Made by a program: the position numbers and the translations under genes. A stretch of DNA of 14,691 nucleotides from CAZOWW01 sp964583765 (GTDB lineage: Bacteria > Actinomycetota > Actinomycetes > Actinomycetales > Kineosporiaceae), in NCBI GenBank assembly GCA_964583765.1, contig CAZOWW010000136.1:1-14691 (forward strand), given 5' to 3'. The notes under the pieces were generated by a model. That model was not told where the DNA came from and made no database searches. It was given only the letters and a program-made list of their open reading frames with translations. This document shows, piece after piece, positions 7,365 through 12,658 of the stretch (the stretch's first letter is position 1; each line of letters begins with the position of its first letter).

Positions 7365-7778
7365 TCAGCCGCGACGCCGTCCGACGAGCACGGCGCCGAC
7401 GTATGCGACGCCACCGAGAGCACCGAGCCAGGTGTAGGGCGTCCCCGAGCGACCGCGCGCCAGCTCGACCAGCGCACCGACGATCACAGCCAGGACGAGG
7501 ACGATGCCGGTGGCCGCCGTGGCGTGCAGGTCGATCCCCACCAGCCGCTCGTCCTGCCGGTCCATCAGACCCGCGACGGTCTCGGACCAGCGTGCGGCGA
7601 GGACGGCGCCGGCGCTGACCGCCACCATGAAGACCAGCATCGCCGCACCGGCCCAGGGGTGACCACCCCGCCAGGACGCGACGAGATAAGCGACGCCACA
7701 GGCCGTGCCGATCGCGGGCGTCGACCAGAAGACGACACGGGACCGGACACTCCTCGGCGGCCTATTGCTCCCGGACAT
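7365..7778 (-). CDS. Four-helix membrane protein, DUF2178-like
   Basis: ATG at 7778 follows a near-perfect GGAGGAGG ribosome binding site and overlaps the end of the XRE gene by 17 nt, giving a 137-aa product. Four hydrophobic segments lie at about 17-34, 41-61, 85-105 and 116-132. Between helices 2 and 3 is RQDERLVGIDLHATAATG, resembling the DER...I motif of DUF2178 membrane proteins. Such proteins are commonly encoded directly after a short XRE regulator, as here. The biochemical role of the family is not established. A weak CCGGG/CCCGG hairpin at 7345-7359 just beyond the stop may terminate transcription. Confidence 0.8.
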   Translation of the reverse strand: MSGSNRPPRSVRSRVVFWSTPAIGTACGVAYLVASWRGGHPWAGAAMLVFMVAVSAGAVLAARWSETVAGLMDRQDERLVGIDLHATAATGIVLVLAVIVGALVELARGRSGTPYTWLGALGGVAYVGAVLVGRRRG

Positions 7779-7974
7779 GGAATACCTCCTCCACAGTCGA
7801 TCCGAAGAACCTCGCCAAGGCGACCGCCAGCGGCAGGGACGGCGTGTAGCGACCCGTCTCGATGGAGTTGATCGTCTGCCGGGAGACACCCAGCACCGCG
7901 CCGAGCTCGGCCTGCGAGAGGCCGCGCTCCCGACGGCGCTCCCGCACGTCGTTGCCGGTCACCACGAACTCCAC
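7762..7974 (-). CDS. Short XRE-family (Cro/C1-type) regulator
   Basis: This 70-aa protein is almost entirely a helix-turn-helix domain. After RERRRERGL comes SQAELGAVLGVSRQT with recognition helix SRQTINSIETGRYTPS (about 36-51), and the end FFGSTVEEVFHVREQ is typical of YozG-like one-domain regulators. The start is GTG 7974 with GGAG 5 nt upstream; a GTG at 7962 is an alternative. It is cotranscribed with, and overlaps, the membrane protein downstream. Upstream lie tandem 17-bp repeats and paired palindromes, so it most likely represses its own operon. Confidence 0.9.
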   Translation of the reverse strand: MEFVVTGNDVRERRRERGLSQAELGAVLGVSRQTINSIETGRYTPSLPLAVALARFFGSTVEEVFHVREQ

Positions 7975-8000
7975 CGGGTCTCCGTCTCTGCGTGGGATCC

Positions 8001-8033
8001 GTCCGGGTACCTGGACCGTCCGGGTACCTGGAC
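8001..8033 (+). repeat. Tandem 17-bp repeat with GTCCnGGTACCnGGAC symmetry
   Basis: GTCCGGGTACCTGGAC occurs at 8001-8016 and 8018-8033, a period of 17 bp. Each copy is a palindrome except at one base pair (GTCC.GGTACC.GGAC). They lie 27 bp upstream of the XRE start, downstream of the predicted promoter, and could act as secondary operators or in the mRNA leader. Confidence 0.6.
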
Positions 8034-8043
8034 CGACCCCTGA

Positions 8044-8107
8044 TGGAAAGGGCGCTTGACATCAGCAGCATGCGCGGAGACCCGACGGATGTCAAGCGAG
8101 CTTTCCA
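8044..8107 (-). promoter_or_regulatory. Paired 18-bp operators over the XRE operon promoter
   Basis: Arms 8044-8063 and 8088-8107 are inverted repeats matching at 18 of 20 positions with a 24-bp spacer. Each arm also holds its own dyad of form TGNNAAGNNNNCTTNNCA (8044-8061 and 8090-8107). On the minus strand, TTGACA (8095-8090) is followed after 17 bp by CATGCT (8072-8067), giving a promoter reading toward the XRE gene with its -35 box inside the right operator. Two dyads about three helical turns apart suggest cooperative binding of XRE dimers. The promoter and its regulator are inferred. Confidence 0.6.
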
Positions 8108-8231
8108 TTCACGTGCGTCGCCGGCTGCTCTCCACCGCGAACACCCCTGGCCCTCACGTCGCCGGATGCTCTCCCCCGCCGCGGCCCGATCACCCTCGGG
8201 GAACGCCCCTGGCCCGGTGTTGCGACGCGAT

Positions 8232-8405
8232 CTATGCTCAGGGCTCTGGCAGCACGAACCCCACAGCCCGGCCGGTAGTCCGGGCGGTCGTCCGCTCAGC
8301 AGCCTTCCGGTCCCGGACCGGTCGAAGCAGGACCACCACGGCTCGTCGTCCGCCCCAGCGGAAACCGGTGTCGCCAGGTCCGCTTCGGCGTGCCTGGAGG
8401 TCGGC
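8232..8405 (+). promoter_or_regulatory. Promoter and long structured leader of the yjdF gene
   Basis: TATGCT at 8232-8237 is a plausible -10 box without a clear -35. Transcription from about 8243 would leave a leader of some 160 nt. The leader contains small hairpins: GCCCGG/CCGGGC (8266-8271 and 8280-8285) and CCGGTC-CCG-GACCGG near 8308-8322. Bacillus yjdF is governed by the yjdF riboswitch, so a regulatory RNA is possible, but I could not match the riboswitch consensus by eye. The part of the gap from 8108 to 8231 shows nothing else. Confidence 0.3.
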
Positions 8406-8837
8406 ATGGGTATGACAGCGACGTTCACCGTCTTCTTCGAGGACCCGTTCTGGGTCGGTGTGGTCGAGATCGAGGAGTCGGACGGGATCCACGCCGCCCG
8501 CCACGTCTTCGGTGCGGAACCGAGCGGACCGGAGTTGCATCAATTCGTCCTCGACGGCAGCTACGACGCCCTCGCCCGACAGGCCCTGGAGGTTGCGCCC
8601 GCGTCGGAGCACCGTTCCGCTCCCCCAGCGATGAACCCCAAGCGGGCGGCACGACTGGCCGCGCGCCAGGCCGACACACCGAGGCCAAGCACCGCCGCCC
8701 AACAGGCACTCCAGGCGAACTGGGAACAGCAGCGACGACAGCGCAGGTCTGCCGGCGCCGCCGAACGCGAAGCGATGGCCCGGGAGCAGAGGCAGAAGGC
8801 GGTGTCGAAGGCCAAGGCACGGCATCGGGGACGCTGA
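8406..8837 (+). CDS. yjdF: YjdF family protein (DUF2992)
   Basis: This 143-aa product starts at ATG 8406 with GGAGG 5 nt upstream; ATG 8412 is too far from that site. Family hallmarks are plain: TVFFEDPFWVGVVE (8-21), HVFGAEPSGPELHQFVL (33-49), MNPKRAARLAARQ (76-88), the TAAQQALQ stretch (97-104) and a Lys/Arg/Gln-rich C-terminal helix ending in the family-typical KARHRGR. The family (PF11208) has no proven activity; its Bacillus subtilis member lies under an azaaromatic-binding riboswitch and is thought to handle such compounds. The highly basic C-terminal helix suggests nucleic-acid or ribosome contact, which is inference. It is transcribed alone, convergent with the expansin gene. Confidence 0.85.
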   Translation: MGMTATFTVFFEDPFWVGVVEIEESDGIHAARHVFGAEPSGPELHQFVLDGSYDALARQALEVAPASEHRSAPPAMNPKRAARLAARQADTPRPSTAAQQALQANWEQQRRQRRSAGAAEREAMAREQRQKAVSKAKARHRGR

Positions 8838-8859
8838 GCGCGGACGTCGGTCACCGATC

Positions 8860-8887
8860 GGCGGACGTTGGCCGGCGGACGTTGGCC
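8860..8887 (+). repeat. Two tandem 14-bp units GGCGGACGTTGGCC
   Basis: Identical copies lie at 8860-8873 and 8874-8887 in the 137-bp gap between the convergent yjdF and expansin genes. No clear terminator hairpin is visible in this gap; the repeats could take that place or be neutral duplication. Confidence 0.5.
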
Positions 8888-8974
8888 GGCGCGCGAGAAC
8901 GCTCAGGACACCGTCGGGGCGAGCTCCGCAAGAGCCGGACACGATCCGAGCGAGACACCGAGGCGCCGGACCCC

Positions 8975-10003
8975 TCAGCAGGTGCGCCCCGTCGTCGTGA
9001 CCGCCGGGGGCATCGATCCGTCCAGGGAGGGAGTCGTGCTCCACTCGGTCGTGGACAGTGGCAGGGTGCTGGACGTCGCGACCGGTGACACCGTGGAGGT
9101 CGCGACGGTCGAGGTGGAGGTGTTGCGGGCGGTGCGCGACGTCGACCCCGTTCTTCCGGGCGAGGTCATCGCGGACTGCCGCGTCGTCGCCCGGGTCGTG
9201 GCCTTCGTGCTACTGGCGGACGTCGCGACCCCGCCGTACATGGTCGTTCCGGAGTCCACGATCTGACCCGGCCTGATCGCCACGTCGTCGACCACGACTG
9301 TGTGCCCCTGCGTGTCCGTGACCCGAACCCGGAAGGGACCCTTGCCCGCACCGGCATCCGCGAGCCAGTAGTTGTAGTCGGTGCGGCGCAGGTTCCGCCA
9401 GCCGCCCCCACCGGAACTGACCGAGACCGAGGAGACCGCATTGCCGGTGTTGTCGACGCGCAGGGCGAGCCACCACTGCGACGAGCCCTCCTTCACCCGC
9501 ACGGTCACCGGCCCGGGCAACGGCGGGTCGACCAGGGTCCGGTAGGTCACCGCGACGATGCCCTTCACCGGGTCGGCGATCCTCGCGAAGGCCTCGGCAC
9601 TGAGGTCGATGTGCCCGGAGACGCACTCGGGGCACTGATCGATCACCTTGACGCGCACAGATCCCTTGGGACCCGTCACCTGGAGATAGGAACCGCAGGC
9701 ACCCGCCGCGGAGTACTCCGACGGCGGTAGAGCCACGTAGAGCTTGTCCGCGGGCGCCGGGTAGGAACAGTTGCCCTGGCTGCCCAGGGTGTAGAAGGTG
9801 GCCTGCCCGGTGGTCGTGGCGGCCAGGGGCAGCATGGCGGCACAGGCACGGGAGCTCAGTCCGGTCGCCGCCGCCACCGCGCCCACAGTCACCATGACCA
9901 GGGCCGCCGCGGCAGCCGCGACCCACCATGGGCCCGCGGCGATTCCGGCAGCCCGATGAGTCGGTCTGCGGCCTCTCGGACGCTGCGGTCGGAACCCGCT
10001 CAT
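8975..10003 (-). CDS. Bacterial expansin (EXLX1-like) with N-terminal anchor and Ser/Thr-rich tail
   Basis: This 342-aa protein starts at ATG 10003 behind GGGAGGG. A basic N terminus and a hydrophobic segment (about 26-47) form a signal or anchor. The double-psi beta-barrel domain (about 64-157) keeps two acidic residues matching Bacillus EXLX1 Asp71 and Asp82 (D122 in VIDQCPEC, D133 in HIDLS). The intervening Tyr73 is Cys here (C124), with C127 nearby for a likely disulfide. The second domain (about 163-257, CBM63-like) keeps the aromatic surface: SSQWW (W177, W178) and TDYNYW (Y210). Expansins loosen cellulose-hemicellulose networks without hydrolysis. An 85-residue Ser/Thr-rich tail (258-342) follows the usual domain end; codon bias supports it as coding. 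It may be a cell-surface stalk or glycosylated tail. Its neighbours give no operon partner. Confidence 0.88.
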   Translation of the reverse strand: MSGFRPQRPRGRRPTHRAAGIAAGPWWVAAAAAALVMVTVGAVAAATGLSSRACAAMLPLAATTTGQATFYTLGSQGNCSYPAPADKLYVALPPSEYSAAGACGSYLQVTGPKGSVRVKVIDQCPECVSGHIDLSAEAFARIADPVKGIVAVTYRTLVDPPLPGPVTVRVKEGSSQWWLALRVDNTGNAVSSVSVSSGGGGWRNLRRTDYNYWLADAGAGKGPFRVRVTDTQGHTVVVDDVAIRPGQIVDSGTTMYGGVATSASSTKATTRATTRQSAMTSPGRTGSTSRTARNTSTSTVATSTVSPVATSSTLPLSTTEWSTTPSLDGSMPPAVTTTGRTC

Positions 10004-10188
10004 CCCACGGCCCTCCCCGGGTGCGAATCTTCGCGAGAGTGTAGGACGTCAGAGGCAACGGCAGAGGAATCCTGCAGATCCTGTCACCCTCCCATGCCCG
10101 ATCGGGTACTCCCACGGAGCGTCCACGCCCGGACCAGGGCCCGACCGGGGCCGGGGAGGCCGGGGAGGATCTCACCCTGCGAGAACGT

Positions 10189-10218
10189 TTCTGGCTCGCC
10201 CGACCGTCCGGATAGGCT
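10189..10218 (+). promoter_or_regulatory. Likely tRNA promoter
   Basis: TTCTGG (10189-10194) and TAGGCT (10213-10218) are separated by 18 bp, with the -10 box ending 10 bp before the tRNA 5' end. The -10 fits actinobacterial housekeeping promoters; the -35 is weak. Confidence 0.45.
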
Positions 10219-10228
10219 CCTGCCTCAC

Positions 10229-10305
10229 GGGGCGGTAGCTCAGCCGGTCAGAGCAGCGGACTCATAATCCGTCGGTCCTGGGTTCGAACCCCAGCCGCCC
10301 CACCA
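10229..10305 (+). tRNA. tRNA with CAU anticodon (elongator Met, or Ile2 if lysidine-modified)
   Basis: The cloverleaf is complete: acceptor GGGGCGG/CCGCCCC, D stem GCTC/GAGC, anticodon stem GCGGA/TCCGT (closing G-U) with loop CTCATAA, variable loop CGGTC, T stem CTGGG/CCCAG with TTCGAAC, discriminator A and encoded CCA at 10303-10305. It is not an initiator: the first pair G-C is matched and the anticodon stem lacks three G-C pairs. CAU alone does not separate Met from AUA-reading Ile. An integrase gene follows the 3' end, so this tRNA is very probably the attachment site of the downstream element. Confidence 0.95.
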
Positions 10306-10353
10306 AAGACTCGCCCAGTCTCGCAGCCCTGCGTCCTGTGTTGCGGCTGTGAA

Positions 10354-10383
10354 GCGTGCAGTCTCGTACAGCCTCGTACAGCC
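10354..10383 (+). repeat. Three tandem 10-bp arm-type sites next to attL
   Basis: GCGTGCAGTC (10354), TCGTACAGCC (10364) and TCGTACAGCC (10374) lie head to tail, 49 bp beyond the tRNA 3' end. The same motif recurs three times in the opposite orientation at 12237-12266. Such clusters on both sides of an int gene fit integrase-arm or excisionase binding sites. The 10306-10458 stretch otherwise holds short GC-rich duplications (GGGGCGGCA at 10387 and 10398). Confidence 0.6.
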
Positions 10384-10458
10384 TCTGGGGCGGCATCGGG
10401 GCGGCACAGGCTCCACGACTGGCTCCACGGCACCAGCACGGCACAGCCGGCACGCGGG

Positions 10459-11577
10459 TCACAGGCCGAGGACCGCGGTCGCGTCGGCGTCCATCGCATC
10501 CGCGACGGCCTCGAGGCGCCCCGCGCGCAGGTGCCCGTACACGTCGAGCGTCAGAGTGGCCGTGGCGTGACCGACCATCTCTTGAACGACCTTGATGTCG
10601 GCACCGGCCGCGATCGCGAGGGTCGCCGCGGTGTGCCGCATCTGGTGGGTCGTCGGCACCGGCTTCACCTTCGCTTGCTCGCAGGCGCGCTGCCAGCACC
10701 TACGCCACGCGGAGTGGTGCCAGCGCCCACCCCGCCGCGCTGGGAACAGCAGATCGTCTGGCTCTCGGCCTTCGGTGAGCGCGGTGATGCGAGAGAGGAT
10801 CGTCGGCGGTAAGACAACGTCGCGATGGCGGTGTGCCTTGCCGTCGCCTGGTATCTGCCGGCCAGCAACGGTGGAGATCGACGGGCCAAGGTGGAGGCGA
10901 CGCCCGTCGAGTGCCGATACCCGCAGGTCGACGAGTTCGCCCCACCGGGCTCCGGTGAAGGTCAGCACGAGCGCGAGGGTGCCATTCTCCGGGCGCTGCT
11001 TGTCGAGCTCGACGACGATCCGCGCCAGATCCGACGTTGGGATGTCGCGTGGCCGGTGCCGCGGGATTGGGGGGACGGAGATCCCCTTGCACGGGTTGTT
11101 TCGACGCGCGCCGTCGTCGACCGCGAACTGCATCACTGACTTGAATGTTCCTAGATGGGCGTGTACCCGGGATTCCGACATGCCCCCGGACCTGAGTTCA
11201 CCCACCCACTCCTGAACCGCGGACTTGGTGACCTTGGCGACTGGGCTATGTTCCCAGCGAGCGCGGACCCGGATGAGGGTGCCGCGGTACCACGCGAGGG
11301 TGTTCTCGTTGCAGGTCCGCGACGCGTACCACCTGTCGATGTAGCCGGCGAGGGGAGCGCGCCCTGCGGTGACGCTGAGGCCGTCGGCTTCGTCAACCTG
11401 AACGCGGGCGAGCCACTCTTCGGCGGTGGACTTCAACGTGAAGGACTTTCGGCGTTCGTGGCCGGTGAGGTCGGTCCAGCGTGCGCACCAGCGACGGCCG
11501 TGCCCCCAGCGGGCGTTGCGGAGCCGTTTCCCGTCTGGGCCGGGTGTGGTCCAGAGGTCTTGGACGTGTCCGCTCAT
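10459..11577 (-). CDS. int: Tyrosine recombinase (phage-type integrase)
   Basis: This 372-aa integrase starts at ATG 11577 with GGAG 7 nt upstream; a longer frame reaching 11631 overlaps the small gene and lacks a site. The N-terminal part (about 25-65) resembles the AP2-like arm-binding domain, with WCARWTDLTGHERRKSF. A SAM-like core-binding domain covers about 72-160. The catalytic domain keeps all active residues: R211 in TGARWGELVDL, probable K247, H311 and R314 in HQMRH, H337 in GHATATLTLDVYGH and the nucleophile Y347. It should insert and, with an excisionase, remove the element at the adjacent tRNA. It is transcribed toward the tRNA, and its ATG overlaps the stop of the 57-aa gene by 4 nt. 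Confidence 0.95.
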   Translation of the reverse strand: MSGHVQDLWTTPGPDGKRLRNARWGHGRRWCARWTDLTGHERRKSFTLKSTAEEWLARVQVDEADGLSVTAGRAPLAGYIDRWYASRTCNENTLAWYRGTLIRVRARWEHSPVAKVTKSAVQEWVGELRSGGMSESRVHAHLGTFKSVMQFAVDDGARRNNPCKGISVPPIPRHRPRDIPTSDLARIVVELDKQRPENGTLALVLTFTGARWGELVDLRVSALDGRRLHLGPSISTVAGRQIPGDGKAHRHRDVVLPPTILSRITALTEGREPDDLLFPARRGGRWHHSAWRRCWQRACEQAKVKPVPTTHQMRHTAATLAIAAGADIKVVQEMVGHATATLTLDVYGHLRAGRLEAVADAMDADATAVLGL

Positions 11578-11747
11578 ATTGGGTCTCCGTCTTCGTTGAC
11601 GGCGATCAGGACGAGGCCTTCCGAGAGCCATGCGGAGGTGGCTCCGCCGAGGAGGCGTGCGGGGACTCGGTGGACCGTCAGGGTGGTGGTGTCTTCGATT
11701 GGCGCATCCTGTTCAGCGAGCTGTGAGGTCACAGTCGCAGGATGCAT
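11574..11747 (-). CDS. 57-aa small protein translationally coupled to integrase
   Basis: A minus-strand frame from ATG 11747 to TGA at 11576-11574 overlaps the integrase ATG in an ATGA arrangement. It fills most of the 203-bp space between the XRE and integrase genes. The product begins MHPATVTSQLAEQDAPIED, continues with a strand-like TLTVHRVPARLLGG and an AWLSEGLVLIAV segment, and ends NEDGDPI. It is acidic and shows no signal peptide, membrane helix or recognised domain. Codon bias is reasonable from residue 20 on. No strong ribosome binding site is seen, and the first codons could instead start at GTG 11732. It may tune integrase translation or act as a small accessory factor; function unknown. 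Confidence 0.6.
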   Translation of the reverse strand: MHPATVTSQLAEQDAPIEDTTTLTVHRVPARLLGGATSAWLSEGLVLIAVNEDGDPI

Positions 11748-11780
11748 CCGCCGTCTGGAGGGGGTGCAGGGCCGGTCGGG

Positions 11781-12128
11781 TCAATCGCGGGTGTGACGTT
11801 GACGGACCTCCGCGGCAGCGGCTAGTGCATCTGCTCTGATCTTCGCCCATACCTCCATGCGCTCCAGCTCGGTGAGCCCGTCGAGCGCCTCGGGTGGGAG
11901 GACCACGGCGAGGCCGTCGCGGTCGTCGACGGCGCGGCCGGCGGTGAAGGACGTCTTGAGGACCTCTTGGAGGATCGCGATCTTGGTGCGGGGGACGGAC
12001 TGTCCGAGCTCCCAGGTTTGCACGGTTCGTAGGGCGACGCCGACGTGTTCGGCGAGCTCGCGTTGTGTCCATCCGAGCTTGAGCCGGGCGGTCTTGATGG
12101 CCCAGGCGAGGTCGTCTGTGGGTGCCAT
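11781..12128 (-). CDS. XRE-family regulator of the element
   Basis: I place the start at ATG 12128 because GAAGGTGG lies 5 nt upstream and the predicted promoter would begin transcription near 12190; an upstream ATG at 12185 would leave almost no leader. The 115-aa protein has a Cro/C1-type helix-turn-helix: TARLKLGWTQRELAEHVGV, then ALRTVQTWELGQSVPRTK as recognition helix. A helical C-terminal part (about 75-110, LTELERMEVWAKIRADALAA) could dimerise. Facing the excisionase gene across an operator-bearing divergent region, it probably controls the choice between the integrated state and excision. It lies 33 bp upstream of the 57-aa gene, so XRE, small protein and integrase likely form one transcript. 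Confidence 0.88.
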   Translation of the reverse strand: MAPTDDLAWAIKTARLKLGWTQRELAEHVGVALRTVQTWELGQSVPRTKIAILQEVLKTSFTAGRAVDDRDGLAVVLPPEALDGLTELERMEVWAKIRADALAAAAEVRQRHTRD

Positions 12129-12188
12129 GTCGACCACCTTCGCATGTGCAGGAACGTGACGGAAGACGAGACAAGCCGCGAACATGTA

Positions 12189-12224
12189 ACACTACGATAT
12201 TAAGCACATAGCGTAGTGTGTAAA
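12189..12224 (-). promoter_or_regulatory. Promoter of the XRE-int transcript with overlapping palindrome
   Basis: On the minus strand TTTACA (12224-12219) and TAATAT (12202-12197) are 16 bp apart, a strong promoter and an AT-rich island in GC-rich DNA. ACACTACG (12189-12196) and CGTAGTGT (12212-12219) form a perfect 8-bp inverted repeat with a 15-bp spacer, one arm just past the -10 box and the other in the -35/-10 spacer. A repressor bound here, most simply the XRE protein, would block its own promoter. Confidence 0.7.
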
Positions 12225-12236
12225 AATGCGCTTGAG

Positions 12237-12266
12237 GACTGTACGAGACTGTACGAGGCTGCACGA
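12237..12266 (-). repeat. Three tandem 10-bp arm-type sites, inverted relative to 10354-10383
   Basis: On the plus strand the units are GACTGTACGA (12237), GACTGTACGA (12247) and GGCTGCACGA (12257), the complement of the TCGTACAGYC motif beside the tRNA. A degenerate fourth unit (CGCTGTAACT) may follow to 12276. The cluster lies between the XRE promoter and the excisionase gene, so bound integrase or excisionase could also affect transcription. Confidence 0.6.
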
Positions 12267-12361
12267 CGCTGTAACTTAACGGACAATCCGATTCGTCTGT
12301 GCGGGTGAATCACGTATCTAGCTCTGCGTCTTCATGGATGCTCTTGCGTACCGTCATTCAC

Positions 12362-12580
12362 ATGCCACAGACCCTGCTGCTCTCGGAGCGACGCCTCTTG
12401 ACTGTCGCGGAAGTGGCTGTGCTCCTGCGCGAGCACCCGGAGACGATCCGCGCCCGGATCCGCCGCGGAGAGATCCGCGCCTCACAGGTCAAGTCCCGCG
12501 GCCCGTACCGGGTCACTTCCAGAGACCTCGACAAGTACCTCGCCGGCCTGCCCGAGGCAGCGCCCGAGCTGAACCGCTGA
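12362..12580 (+). CDS. Excisionase-like helix-turn-helix protein
   Basis: This 72-aa product from ATG 12362 has a MerR/excisionase-type winged helix (HTH_17): LLTVAEVAVLLREHPETIRA, then RIRRGEIRASQVKSRGPYRV as wing, then TSRDLDKYLAGL. These proteins bend attachment-site DNA and direct the integrase toward excision. No ribosome binding site precedes the ATG, while TACCGT at 12349-12354 is placed like a -10 box for a leaderless transcript. An in-frame ATG at 12338 is an alternative. It is the first gene of the rightward transcript and faces the XRE-integrase unit across the operator region. Confidence 0.82.
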   Translation: MPQTLLLSERRLLTVAEVAVLLREHPETIRARIRRGEIRASQVKSRGPYRVTSRDLDKYLAGLPEAAPELNR

Positions 12581-12582
12581 CC

Positions 12583-12624
12583 CCGCGTCCGACCGGCGCC
12601 CTTGCCTGGCCCGGTCGGACGCGG
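12583..12624 (+). terminator. Perfect 14-bp hairpin between excisionase and cargo genes
   Basis: CCGCGTCCGACCGG (12583-12596) pairs perfectly with CCGGTCGGACGCGG (12611-12624) around a 14-nt loop, starting 2 nt after the excisionase stop. There is no U tract. It ends 34 nt before the next start, so it may terminate or attenuate transcription into the cargo operon, or protect the upstream mRNA end. Confidence 0.7.
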
Positions 12625-12658
12625 AACCAACATCACGTCCCCCCAGGAGCAACCAGCC

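Noticed and set aside
6297..7871. 524-codon plus-strand open frame
   Set aside because: It is antisense to the PBP1-GGDEF and DUF2178-like genes, whose domains and codon bias are clear.
8044..8107. Rightward promoter from the second TTGACA at 8056
   Set aside because: No acceptable -10 sequence is found 16-18 bp downstream on the plus strand.
7992..8406. Upstream extension of the yjdF reading frame to 7992
   Set aside because: The extension crosses the XRE operators and lacks family similarity, while GGAGG sits correctly before ATG 8406.
8868..9266. Plus-strand open frame opposite the expansin tail
   Set aside because: Its Val-rich product mirrors the Ser/Thr-rich minus-strand tail, which has the better third-position bias and is continuous with the expansin domains.
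10181..10192. LacI/CebR-type operator around AACGTT before the tRNA
   Set aside because: Only a 6-bp core is symmetric and it overlaps the presumed tRNA -35 region, so there is no real support.
11713..12264. 183-codon minus-strand frame overlapping the XRE gene
   Set aside because: It is a shifted reading of the XRE gene, rich in Arg, Pro and His, and its predicted start lies upstream of the likely promoter.
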